Translations under genes and position numbers: made by a program
Assembly: GCF_002150765.1 (NCBI RefSeq)
Contig: NZ_MUYM01000002.1
Location: 105,887-169,886 of the forward strand
Length of the DNA: 64,000 nt
Source: Lentzea kentuckyensis
GTDB taxonomy: Bacteria > Actinomycetota > Actinomycetes > Mycobacteriales > Pseudonocardiaceae
Direction of reading: 5' to 3'
Part shown: piece by piece, positions 8,901-16,017 of the stretch
Layout of the letters: every line of letters starts with the position of its first letter
How positions within the stretch are numbered: position 1 is the first letter of the stretch
The notes under the pieces: model-generated
What the model was told of the DNA's origin: nothing
Seen by the model: only the letters and a program-made list of their open reading frames with translations
The model's database searches: none

Positions 8901-10195
8901 AGTTGTTCATGGCTCCCACCGCGTGTGCCGAGATCTGGGCGGGCATCAAGGACCTCGCCCAGAACCCGTACAAGCTGATCCACCTCGACGTCTGGCACGA
9001 GAACCCCGGCAAGGCGTTCGGCCTGCTCACGTTCGACGTGCTGGCGGCCGCGGCGACCACGCCGCTCGGTGGCAGCGGCAGCGCGCTCTCCAAGGCGCTC
9101 GGCGTCGTCGGCACGGCGATCGCCAACGCCACGGCCAAGCTCGCCGGCGGTCTCGGCAGGTTCGGCAGCTTCGTCGTGAAGCTGGCGGACAACATCCATG
9201 TTCCCGGCGGGAAGCTGCCCGGCAGCACGGGCGACGTCCTGAACCTCTCCGTGCGGATCCAGAACGGGATCGCCAGGCTCGACGGCCTGATCGCCGTCGA
9301 CGGCAGGCTCTACAAGCTGAAGTCGATGGAAATGCCCGCCGAGGGCGACCTCTCCCGGCTGGAGGGCTCGATCGCGCGCATCGAGGGAAAGCTGGACGAC
9401 AACAAGGTACGTCTCGATCCCAAGGTGGAGTTCGACGCGAACGGCGTGCCGGCGCTGAAGGACGTGTCGTTCAAGTTCGAGCAGATGGACCGCGTGCCTC
9501 CGCCCAAGATGACGGATCCGCCCGAGGGCGTGGTGAAGGACGGCGTCTGGACCCTGCAGGAGTACGGCCAGACGCTCAAGCTGGACAAGGTCCCCAACAA
9601 AGCGGTCGACGACTTCCTCAACAAGGCCAAGGCGGCGGAGGGGAAGATCACGCCGGAGATGGAGAAGCTCGCCAGGGAGATGAGTCCGAAGTTCCCCAGT
9701 GCGCGACTCGAAGGCTTGGACTACAAGCTCAAGAGCGCCGACTCGTTGAAGCGCAAGGTCGTCGGCATGCTCGGGGACGAACCGGACGTCAACAAGGCGT
9801 TGCTGGAGGTCAACGACGCCGTCCGGTACACGATGGTGCTGGACGAGGCCAAGTACGCCGACGGTGTGCTGGAGGGCATCAAGAAGCTGGAGGCGGCCGG
9901 GTTCGAGAAGATCGAGGTCAAGAACGCCTGGCTGAAGAACCTGAACGAGAACAAGTACCGGGGCATCAACACCACGTGGAAGTTCGAGGACCAGCTCTTC
10001 GAGTTCCAGTTCCACACGGAGAAGAGCCTGCAGGCGAAGACGATCGAGCACCCGTGGTACGAGTTGCGACGGGTGCCCGGCACGACCCAGCTGGAGATCG
10101 ACCACGCCATCGCTCAGGGCGAGCTGATCTTCGCCGACGTACCGTTCCCGGACAGGGCGATCGAGATCCCCGTTTTCAAGAAGAACAAGCCGTAG
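5978..10195 (+). CDS. Giant secreted ALF-repeat/coiled-coil protein with C-terminal RelA/SpoT-like toxin domain (paralogue A)
   Basis: This 1405-residue protein has a signal peptide (TPALA-AP near residue 36) and three ALF repeats near residues 58-82, 122-150 and 175-200 (KLIWFLDHG, AIRDFVAYGYEIA, LIREFYLTGY). An Ala-rich coiled-coil rod of some 630 residues follows, then a segment around 875-990 with several Cys (MHCK, KCKEL, LCYGG, ACTRF, GECG, TACAE). The last about 160 residues show the RelA/SpoT synthetase motif order: DSLKRKV near 1252, NDAVRYT near 1278, KNAW then NKYRGINTTW near 1325, FEFQFHT near 1341 and HPWYELRR. These mirror the substrate-binding, Asp, NGY(Q/R)SLH and E-x-Q-x-R/H-T motifs. 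The likely product is an exported nucleotide 3'-pyrophosphokinase acting as a toxin. The ATG at 5978 (GGGGGA at 5961-5966) makes it exactly as long as paralogue B. Confidence 0.78.
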   Translation: MRISATSAATLRRRSIAAVIITVLLALVGNTTPALAAPQPAPVLQQLQSAANEPVDEEYEFYKQLVQDIAEHAEDVEVRDAAKAALAVGTKEKLIWFLDHGEGEARAKAAERKRVEAAQNRAKVEGWARTGGPNVKAGAQAALNAGDQAIRDFVAYGYEIALKQDKQQAEDDKAEQDRIITRVRDMVEHGGPQVKLEGEALLIRGDYALIREFYLTGYAEANRRDHEFQAVIEQALIDRNKAITDLTALARRSEEAASARAEIMRANINSVKALDDGTMAMNMAAKAAHRADQILQEDKPGRANGQKGRNADLDALRAEATRYAESGNRASLSAAEATAQAQNAAVRLINTGLTNGLDWAKVTIAIGGAVEAAAKAAETAQHATEATLADSKALDANSGAQEHANNARKYREEAERQAVQAASLAEAAHKQQDIAIASRDKAAQQKAIAQRAAASARQHATNARNHRMTAQSAASNAVARAQAAVKAHSDAVEASAREQAAMDAATTTGRQLQTATSVCFGKVSFAEQVETALRTAREQAIKEGKDADEATRDIAAAAGRARTEANAAQAWAGRARAAAAAANSEAQKAASDARIARAAAARADQEAVTARRAADEANRLAVEATNVAIATQASADSTRLEAEATVSEANAAVWQSSIADRASSAAAASASMIIDPARMAEVIARPYAGINGDARRALETAAKALVLGEEQARSAREKAEEAGRAATAAQQAADRAIADVKPAYEAAARAAQSANQAAQYAVAANNAANEAAQHASGAHAAASSAAQSAASARSDAVGAGNAAAVASSAAQSAGQAAAAAEAIHQWAIKATAAIHAFENEVGTHLDQFLDAKQRAAEAERIARETEQRKKDELNKEFHDGLMGFMHCKSDLTSPKCKELAAKVGDAVGTALAALGDYAKDAALCYGGDEAACTRFKESTKKIANFAVEAAKGFAEGAANMWQGIVKLGECGIQAKLFMAPTACAEIWAGIKDLAQNPYKLIHLDVWHENPGKAFGLLTFDVLAAAATTPLGGSGSALSKALGVVGTAIANATAKLAGGLGRFGSFVVKLADNIHVPGGKLPGSTGDVLNLSVRIQNGIARLDGLIAVDGRLYKLKSMEMPAEGDLSRLEGSIARIEGKLDDNKVRLDPKVEFDANGVPALKDVSFKFEQMDRVPPPKMTDPPEGVVKDGVWTLQEYGQTLKLDKVPNKAVDDFLNKAKAAEGKITPEMEKLAREMSPKFPSARLEGLDYKLKSADSLKRKVVGMLGDEPDVNKALLEVNDAVRYTMVLDEAKYADGVLEGIKKLEAAGFEKIEVKNAWLKNLNENKYRGINTTWKFEDQLFEFQFHTEKSLQAKTIEHPWYELRRVPGTTQLEIDHAIAQGELIFADVPFPDRAIEIPVFKKNKP

Positions 10196-10208
10196 AGGTG
10201 CAGATCCG

Positions 10209-10469
10209 ATGAGCAAGCGCCACTCCTACTTCGCCATCGTGGGCTTCGCGCACACGGTGGAGGAGCCGTTCGCCGTGGTTCGCACGGGTGGCGAGTACGC
10301 CGAGTCCTTCTCCACCAAGCTGAAGTGGGAGCGGACCGACCTGCTCGAGCGCATCAACGACGATCGGACGCACTTCGAGGCCGTGCCGATCAGCGAGGAG
10401 GAGGGCAAGCGCTTCGAGACGGTCCAGGCCCAGCGGGTCGAGGCCGTGCGCAAGCGCGACGAGTCCTGA
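10209..10469 (+). CDS. Small cytoplasmic protein, probable immunity partner of paralogue A
   Basis: This acidic 86-residue protein has no signal peptide. It begins 13 bp after the giant toxin-like gene with a GAGGTG ribosome-binding site. Its pattern (YFAIVGF...T.E.PFAVVRTGGEY.ESF...L.WERTDLLERI and a C-terminal ISEEEGKRFE...RVEAVRKRD) recurs in the 85-residue protein at 14920, also directly behind a giant gene. About half the residues are identical between the two. Position, size, co-duplication and lack of export signal are typical of immunity proteins. The family is not one I can name, and the role is inferred. Confidence 0.7.
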   Translation: MSKRHSYFAIVGFAHTVEEPFAVVRTGGEYAESFSTKLKWERTDLLERINDDRTHFEAVPISEEEGKRFETVQAQRVEAVRKRDES

Positions 10470-10484
10470 TTGGACGCAGTTGCA

Positions 10485-10524
10485 CAGGCAGGGCCGGGTG
10501 GGTTCCTCCACCCGGCCCTGCCTG
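10485..10524 (+). terminator. Intrinsic terminator after module A
   Basis: A perfect 17-bp stem (10485-10501 with 10508-10524) closes a 6-base loop and is followed by TTTCCTT. It ends the transcript of the first toxin-immunity pair, 15 bp after the immunity stop codon. Confidence 0.85.
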
Positions 10525-10529
10525 TTTCC

Positions 10530-10545
10530 TTGACAGGCGTGTTAG
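10530..10545 (+). promoter_or_regulatory. TTGACA-type promoter motif, copy 2 of the toxin-locus motif
   Basis: TTGACAGGCGTGTTAG differs at one base from the motif at 4823-4838 and starts 5 bp after the terminator hairpin of module A. It would give the second module its own promoter. As in copy 1, the GTGTTAG half is conserved beyond the -35 hexamer. Confidence 0.55.
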
Positions 10546-10582
10546 ACAACGTGTGCCACATCGTGGTTCCTGGGGGGAATTC

Positions 10583-10648
10583 ATGAGGCTTCGACCGCGC
10601 ATGCCCGCATGTCCGCGGGCGTCTGCCATTCCCTCAGCGAGCACGTGA
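10583..10648 (+). CDS. 21-codon leader ORF between promoter and second giant gene
   Basis: An ATG at 10583, 5 bases after a strong TGGGGGGAA ribosome-binding site, opens a 21-codon frame (MRLRPRMPACPRASAIPSAST) ending in TGA. Four bases later a compact GC hairpin follows (GCGGCC/GGCCGC, 10652-10666), then the start of the giant gene. It could be a regulatory leader peptide. It could also be the eroded start of a lost copy of the short ALF gene that precedes module A. There is no signal peptide and no homologue I recognise. Confidence 0.4.
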   Translation: MRLRPRMPACPRASAIPSAST

Positions 10649-10651
10649 CTC

Positions 10652-10666
10652 GCGGCCGCCGGCCGC
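10652..10666 (+). promoter_or_regulatory. GC hairpin between the leader ORF and the second giant gene
   Basis: GCGGCC and GGCCGC pair across a 3-base loop immediately after the 21-codon ORF and 22 bp before the GTG at 10689. Together with the leader ORF it has the layout of a translation-dependent attenuation or ribosome-access switch. No anti-structure could be worked out by eye. Confidence 0.35.
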
Positions 10667-10688
10667 ACCAGCCTGGGGGATGGACAAC

Positions 10689-13600
10689 GTGACAGCGACA
10701 AGAGAATTCAGCGCCGCCTGGTGGCGGCGCAGAGCGATCACGGCCGTGATCGTCGCGGTGCTGCTGGCGCTGGTCGGCGGCACCGCGCCCGCCGTCGCGG
10801 CGCCGGTGCCCGTGCACACGCAGCAGAACTCGGACCCGTCCCCGTCGGAACCGGTGGACGAGGAGTACGAGTTCTACAAGATGCTCGTGCAGGACGTCGC
10901 CGAGCACGCGGAGGACGTCGAGGTCCGCGAGGCGGCCACGGCGGCTCTTGCCGTTGGCACGAAAGAGAAACTGCTCTGGTTCCTCGACCACGGCGAGGCC
11001 GAGGCCAGGGCCAAGGCCGCGGAACGCAAGCGCGTCGAAGCCGCGCAGAACCGCGCCAAGGTCGAGGAGTGGGCGCGCACCGGCGGCCCGAACGTCAAGG
11101 CGGGCGCGCAGGCCGCGTTGAACTCCGGTGACCAGGCGATCAAGGACTTCGTGGCCTACGGCTACGAGATCGCGCTCAAGCGGGACAAGCAGCAGGCCGA
11201 GGACGACAAGGCCGAGCAGGACCGCATCATCGCCCGCGTCAAGATGATGGTCGAGATGGGCGGCCCTCAGGTGAAGATCGAGGGCGAACCGCTGCTGATG
11301 CGCGGCGACTACGCCCTGATCCGCGAGTTCTACCTCACCGGCTACCACGTCGCGAACCAGCGGGACCACGACTTCCAGAAGGCGATCGAGCAGGCGCTGG
11401 TCGACCGCAACAAGGCGATCACCGACCTGGAGGCGATCGCCAGGAGGTCCGAGACCGCGGCGAGCGCGCGGGCGGAGATCCTGAGCGCGAACATCGACGC
11501 GGTCAAGAACCTCGACGACGTCACGCTGGCGCTGAACCTGGCCGCCAGGGCCGCGCACAAGGCCGACGAGATCCACCGCGACGACCGGCCCGGCCGGGCG
11601 CACGGTCAGCGGGGCCGCGCGGGCGAGATCGACGCGCTGCGCGCCGAGGCGACGCAGTGGGCCGAGAGGGCGGCACGGACCGCGCTGAACTCCGCGGGCA
11701 CCACCCAACGCGCGCAGAACGCGGGCGCGCGGCTGGTCGAGACCGGCCTGACCAACGGCCTGGACTGGGCCAAGGTCACCATCGCCATCGGCGGGGCCGT
11801 CGAGGCGGCCGCGCGGGCCGCGGAGACCTCGCAGCACGCCGCAGAGGCGACGCTGGCCGACAGCCGGGCGCTGGACGCGAACGCGGGTGCGCAGGAGCAC
11901 GCCGAGAACGCGAAGAAGTACCGGGCAGAAGCGGAACGCGGGGCCGAGCAGGCCGCCGCGCTCGCCACGGCCGCCCGCACCCAGCTCGGCATCGCTCAGG
12001 CCGCGCGGGACAGGGCAGCCGAGCAGAAGCGGATCGCCGAGGCCGCTGCCGTCAAGGCACGTCAGCACGCCGTCAACGCCCGCAACCAGCGCCTCACCGC
12101 GCAGTCCGCGGCGTCCAACGCGGTCAGCAAGGCGCAGTCCGCCGTCGCCGCGCGCAACGACGCCGTGAAGGCGGGCCTGCGCGAACAGGAGACGCTCGAC
12201 GCCGTTCAGCGCACCGGCCGTGAGGCCAAGACGGCGACCTCGGTCTGCCAGGGCCAGATGACCTTCGCCGAGCAGGCGGAAGCAGGGCTGAAGAAGGCCC
12301 GCGAAGAGGCCATCGCGGCGGGCAAGAACGCCGACGAGGCGACGAAGGACATCGCCGAGGCGGCGGGCCGGGCGCGCGCCGAGGCCAACGCCTCCGCCGC
12401 CTGGGCCGGCCGTGCCCAGTCCGCTGCCGCCGCTGCGGCAGCGGAGGCGCAGAAGGCGGCCCAGGCAGCGCAGGCGGCCCGCGCGGCCGCCACCCGTGCC
12501 GAACAGGAGGCCGTGACCGCCCGCCGGGCCGCGGACGACGCGAACCGGCTGGCCATGGAGGCGACCAACGTCGCCGTCGCCACGCAGGCAGCGGCCGAGA
12601 ACACCCGCTACGAGGCCGAGGCGGCCATCTCCGAGGCCAACTCGGCGGTGTGGCAGTCGTCGATCGCCGACCGGGCCGCGTCGGCAGCCGCCGCGTCCGC
12701 CGCGTTGATCATCGACCCGGCCCGGATGACCGACCTGATCGCCAAGCCGTACGCGGCGATCAACGGCGACGCCCGCAAGGCGCTGGCCCTGGCCGCCAAG
12801 GCGTTGCTGATCGGCGAGGAGCAGTCCCGCGCCGCCCAGGAGAAGGCAGCCGAAGCGCAGAAGGCCGCGCAGGACGCCACCAAGGCGGCGGACACCGCAA
12901 TCGAACAGGTCAAGCCCGCCTACGAAGCAGCCGCCCGTGCGGCCAAGTCGGCACAGCAGGCCGCCGAGGACGCGGTTGCCGCGACCAATGCGGCGAACCA
13001 GGCCGTCGAACACGCGGCGGGCGCGCACAACGCGGCCACCACGGCCTCGCAGCACGCGGCATCGGCACGCGCGGACTCCGTCGGTGCGGCGAACGCGGCT
13101 GCCGTCGCGTCGAGCGCCGCGCAGTCGGCGGGTCAGGCCGCGGCCGCCGCCGAGCAGATCCACCAGTGGGCGATCAAGGCCACGGCGTCGATCCACGAGT
13201 TCACCTCGAACGTCGGCGCGGCGCTCGACCTGATCAACGACTTCAAGCTGCGTGCGGAGGAAGCGAAGAAGAAGGCGGCCCAGGACGCCCAGCGCAAGCA
13301 GGACGAACTCAACAAGGAGTTCATCGACGGCGCCACGAACCTGCTCCAGTGCGGGATTTCGCCGATCGCCCCCGGCTGCCTGGAGATGCAGAGGCGGTAC
13401 GCGGAGCTCTGGGCCGACGGCCTTTCCGGCGCGGGCAGCTACATCAAGAAGGGCATCGACTGCCAGGGCGGCAACGAGCAGGCGTGCCGCGAGTTCGAGG
13501 AGTCCACCAAGAAGATCCAGGACTTCGCGAAGAACGCTCTCGACGGCCTGGTCGAGGGCGCCAAGAACACCTGGCAGGGCATCGTCAAGCTCGGCGAGTG

Positions 13601-14906
13601 CGCCCTGCAGACGCAGATGCAGTCGTACGCCCCCGCGTGCGGCGAGATCTGGGCCGGCCTCACCGACCTCGCCCAGAACCCGTACAAGCTGGTGCACCTC
13701 GACACCTGGCACGAGAATCCCGGCAAGGCGTTCGGCCTCAGCGTGTTCGACGTGCTGGCGGCCGCCGCGACGACCCCGCTCGGGGGTAGCGGCAGCGCGT
13801 TGTCCAAGGCGCTCAACGTCGTCCGGAGCACCATCACCCGGACCACGGCCTACATCTCCAAGGAAGTGGGCCAGTTCGGCGCCTTGCTGTTGAAGGCCGC
13901 GGAGCACTTGCCCGGCAGTCTGCCTGGCGACTTCGCCGAGATCCTCAACCTCGCGGTGCGGGTGGAGAACGGCGTCGCCAAGCTGGACCGCGGTGTCGTC
14001 GGGGTCGGCGGCAGGCTCTACAAGCTCGAGCCGCTGGAACTGCCCGCAGAGGGTGACCTCTCCCGGCTCGAGGGCTCCTTCGCGCGCATCGAGCCGAAGC
14101 TGGACGCCAACGGCAACCCCCTCGAGCTCCGGATCACCATCGAGAACGGTGTCGCGAGGCTCGAGAACGCGAAGTTCAAGTTCGAACGGCTGGAGAAGAT
14201 CGATCCGCCGTCGACGGCGGACAACGTCCCGGGCAAGACCCACCCGGACGGCAGCTGGACCGCTGAGGAGTTCGGCAAGCCCCTCAAGCTGGAGAAGGTC
14301 GCCAACGACGCCGTGGACGCCTTCCGCGAGGCCGCGGTGAAGGCGGAGACGAAGTCGATCAGCCCGAAGATGCTGGAGCTCGTCAAGGAGGTGCCGACCG
14401 GCCGGTTCGACGGCTGGCCCAAGCGACTCAAAGAGATCGACTCGCTGAAGCGCAAGGTCGCGGGCAAGATCGTCGATCAGCCCGACTTCAAGAACAAGAT
14501 CCTCCCGTACATCAACGACAGCGTCAGGTACACCATCGTGCTGGACGATGCCGCCTACGTCGCCGGGGTCCAGTCGGCGATCACGAAGATGGAAGGGCTG
14601 TTCGAGAAGGTCGAGGTCAAGAACGCCTGGAAGAAGAGCGAGAACAAGAACGAGTACAAGGGAATCAACACCACCTGGCGTGATCGCGAGACCGGCCAGC
14701 TCTTCGAACTGCAGTTCCACACAGAGAGCAGCCTGCTCGCGAAGACGCTCGAACACCCCTGGTACCAGCTGACGCGCATCCCCGGTCTCACGGCGCTGGA
14801 GGTGGACTTCGCCAGGGCGCAGTCCGCGTTGCTCTTCGCCGACGTGCGCGTCTCGCCCGCGTTCATGAAGATCGAGGAGTTCGAGTGGGTCGGAAAGCCG
14901 AAGTAG
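10689..14906 (+). CDS. Giant secreted ALF-repeat/coiled-coil protein with C-terminal RelA/SpoT-like toxin domain (paralogue B)
   Basis: This 1405-residue paralogue of the gene at 5978 has exactly the same length and order: signal peptide (TAPAVA-AP), three ALF repeats, Ala-rich coiled-coil rod, Cys-containing segment (LQCG, PGCLE, DCQGG, ACREF, GECA, PACGE), then a RelA/SpoT-like C-terminus. The N-terminal 300 residues are almost identical to paralogue A, while the region before the toxin domain has diverged strongly. Toxin-domain landmarks are DSLKRKVAG, INDSVRYTIVLDD, VKNAW, NEYKGINTTW, FELQFHT and HPWYQLTR. Conserved carrier with a varying tip is the usual sign of a polymorphic toxin. The GTG at 10689 is preferred because GGGGGA at 10675-10680 would overlap an ATG at 10680, and GTG gives equal length to paralogue A. 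Confidence 0.78.
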   Translation: MTATREFSAAWWRRRAITAVIVAVLLALVGGTAPAVAAPVPVHTQQNSDPSPSEPVDEEYEFYKMLVQDVAEHAEDVEVREAATAALAVGTKEKLLWFLDHGEAEARAKAAERKRVEAAQNRAKVEEWARTGGPNVKAGAQAALNSGDQAIKDFVAYGYEIALKRDKQQAEDDKAEQDRIIARVKMMVEMGGPQVKIEGEPLLMRGDYALIREFYLTGYHVANQRDHDFQKAIEQALVDRNKAITDLEAIARRSETAASARAEILSANIDAVKNLDDVTLALNLAARAAHKADEIHRDDRPGRAHGQRGRAGEIDALRAEATQWAERAARTALNSAGTTQRAQNAGARLVETGLTNGLDWAKVTIAIGGAVEAAARAAETSQHAAEATLADSRALDANAGAQEHAENAKKYRAEAERGAEQAAALATAARTQLGIAQAARDRAAEQKRIAEAAAVKARQHAVNARNQRLTAQSAASNAVSKAQSAVAARNDAVKAGLREQETLDAVQRTGREAKTATSVCQGQMTFAEQAEAGLKKAREEAIAAGKNADEATKDIAEAAGRARAEANASAAWAGRAQSAAAAAAAEAQKAAQAAQAARAAATRAEQEAVTARRAADDANRLAMEATNVAVATQAAAENTRYEAEAAISEANSAVWQSSIADRAASAAAASAALIIDPARMTDLIAKPYAAINGDARKALALAAKALLIGEEQSRAAQEKAAEAQKAAQDATKAADTAIEQVKPAYEAAARAAKSAQQAAEDAVAATNAANQAVEHAAGAHNAATTASQHAASARADSVGAANAAAVASSAAQSAGQAAAAAEQIHQWAIKATASIHEFTSNVGAALDLINDFKLRAEEAKKKAAQDAQRKQDELNKEFIDGATNLLQCGISPIAPGCLEMQRRYAELWADGLSGAGSYIKKGIDCQGGNEQACREFEESTKKIQDFAKNALDGLVEGAKNTWQGIVKLGECALQTQMQSYAPACGEIWAGLTDLAQNPYKLVHLDTWHENPGKAFGLSVFDVLAAAATTPLGGSGSALSKALNVVRSTITRTTAYISKEVGQFGALLLKAAEHLPGSLPGDFAEILNLAVRVENGVAKLDRGVVGVGGRLYKLEPLELPAEGDLSRLEGSFARIEPKLDANGNPLELRITIENGVARLENAKFKFERLEKIDPPSTADNVPGKTHPDGSWTAEEFGKPLKLEKVANDAVDAFREAAVKAETKSISPKMLELVKEVPTGRFDGWPKRLKEIDSLKRKVAGKIVDQPDFKNKILPYINDSVRYTIVLDDAAYVAGVQSAITKMEGLFEKVEVKNAWKKSENKNEYKGINTTWRDRETGQLFELQFHTESSLLAKTLEHPWYQLTRIPGLTALEVDFARAQSALLFADVRVSPAFMKIEEFEWVGKPK

Positions 14907-14919
14907 GTGACCAAGACCG

Positions 14920-15177
14920 ATGGCCAGTAAGTACAGGTACTACGCGTTGATCGGCATCCCGGACACGCTGGACAACCCGCACGCCGTCGTGCGGGTCGGT
15001 GGTGAGTTCGACGAGAGCTTCACCACCAACCTCGAGTGGGCCCGCACCGACCTGATGAACCGCATCGAGTGGGGCCGCGACGACTACGAGGTCGTGGAGA
15101 TCAGCGAGAAGGACGCCATGCGCTTCGAGAAGACCCAGGCTCACCGGGTCGCCGAGGTGCGCAAGCGCGACGGGTGA
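14920..15177 (+). CDS. Small cytoplasmic protein, probable immunity partner of paralogue B
   Basis: This 85-residue protein is homologous to the one at 10209 (shared YYALIGxxDT, NPHAVVRVGGEFDESF, LEWARTDLMNRI, VRKRDG). It starts 13 bp after the second giant gene, just as the first partner does, with AGGTGA as ribosome-binding site. It has no signal peptide and is acidic. The one-to-one pairing of each giant gene with its own diverged small gene argues for cognate immunity. The family is unnamed to me. Confidence 0.7.
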   Translation: MASKYRYYALIGIPDTLDNPHAVVRVGGEFDESFTTNLEWARTDLMNRIEWGRDDYEVVEISEKDAMRFEKTQAHRVAEVRKRDG

Positions 15178-15190
15178 CCGGTTCGTGCTG

Positions 15191-15226
15191 AACCGGGCCG
15201 GGTGGGAGTGTCCACCCGGCCCGGTT
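15191..15226. terminator. Bidirectional terminator between module B and the META lipoprotein gene
   Basis: A perfect 15-bp stem (15191-15205 with 15212-15226) closes a 6-base loop. It runs into TTTTCT on the plus strand and lies between convergent genes, 3 bp from the META gene stop. The stem core CCGGGCCGGGTGG also appears in the module A terminator, another trace of duplication. Confidence 0.85.
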
Positions 15227-15228
15227 TT

Positions 15229-16017
15229 CTACTTCCTGAGCTGCAGGCCCGCGCCGGACGGGTTCGTCAGCGTCAGCGTGTTCCCGTCGATCTTGTAGTC
15301 GAACTTCTGCCGGTCGAGCACCTTCATCACCGCGTCCTCAACGGCCATCTGGTCCGGCCCACAGGCCATCAAGGTGAAAACGAAGCTGTCGAACGTGATC
15401 GTCTGACCGTCCACTTCGTACTTGTGCGCGCCGGTGTGGTTCGTCGAACCGCCGTTGCAGCCGGCCATCACGTAGATGTGGCCGTCCTTGAACGAGAACG
15501 TGGCCTTGACGCCACCGGGAACGGACGAGACCGCGTCCTTGGTGATCAGGCCTTCCACGACCCAGAGCCCGCCTTCCAGTGTCGCGGAAGCCTTCGCGGC
15601 GAGCACGATCTCCGCCTCCGGTCCGGTGATCACCAGGTTCGTGCCGTCCAGGCGCCACGACGGGGTCGCGGTCAGGAACTTCGCCAGCCACTCGTCCTGC
15701 TCGTGCAGGCCCGGGGTGGGGCAGGCCATGTCGGTGGTGCCCAGGTCGGTGACCGTGAGTTTGCCGCCGTCCAGGGTGACGGGGCCCTGCATCTGGTTGC
15801 AGCCGGCAGAGGCGAGCAGGCGCCCGTCGTCGGTGAACCTCAGCTCCACCTCGGTGCCGTCGACCAGGGCACGCGGCTTGCCCTGTGCCGTGACGGCCGT
15901 GGAGGTGAATGCTTTTCCCCGCATCTCACCTTCTCCTGTTCCCGCAGACGGTTTGCTGCCGCACCCGGTGGTCAGCAGCGCGACGGCGAGGAGGGCGGCG
16001 AGCACTCGGGAGCTCAT
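15229..16017 (-). CDS. META-domain (HslJ-like) lipoprotein 2
   Basis: This 262-residue lipoprotein has the signal MSSRVLAALLAVALLTTGC with a lipobox Cys at 19, so it is anchored on the outer face of the membrane. It has two META domains, about residues 30-140 and 145-260. Each has the family pattern LRF..DG.L...GCN....P...DG..L....TT.MAC and a late G..L.L strand. META domains occur in HslJ and in secreted proteins; their biochemical role is unclear. The start ATG overlaps the stop of the preceding META gene (ATGA), so translation is coupled. The two proteins are clear tandem duplicates. Confidence 0.87.
   Translation of the reverse strand: MSSRVLAALLAVALLTTGCGSKPSAGTGEGEMRGKAFTSTAVTAQGKPRALVDGTEVELRFTDDGRLLASAGCNQMQGPVTLDGGKLTVTDLGTTDMACPTPGLHEQDEWLAKFLTATPSWRLDGTNLVITGPEAEIVLAAKASATLEGGLWVVEGLITKDAVSSVPGGVKATFSFKDGHIYVMAGCNGGSTNHTGAHKYEVDGQTITFDSFVFTLMACGPDQMAVEDAVMKVLDRQKFDYKIDGNTLTLTNPSGAGLQLRK

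Noticed and set aside
5987..10216. Very long open frame on the minus strand opposite the first giant toxin gene (and a similar one opposite the second)
   Set aside because: High-G+C coding DNA leaves the opposite strand open. The translation is Arg/Leu/Gly/Val/Asp-rich low complexity without domains or signal peptide, and the plus-strand product has clear motifs.
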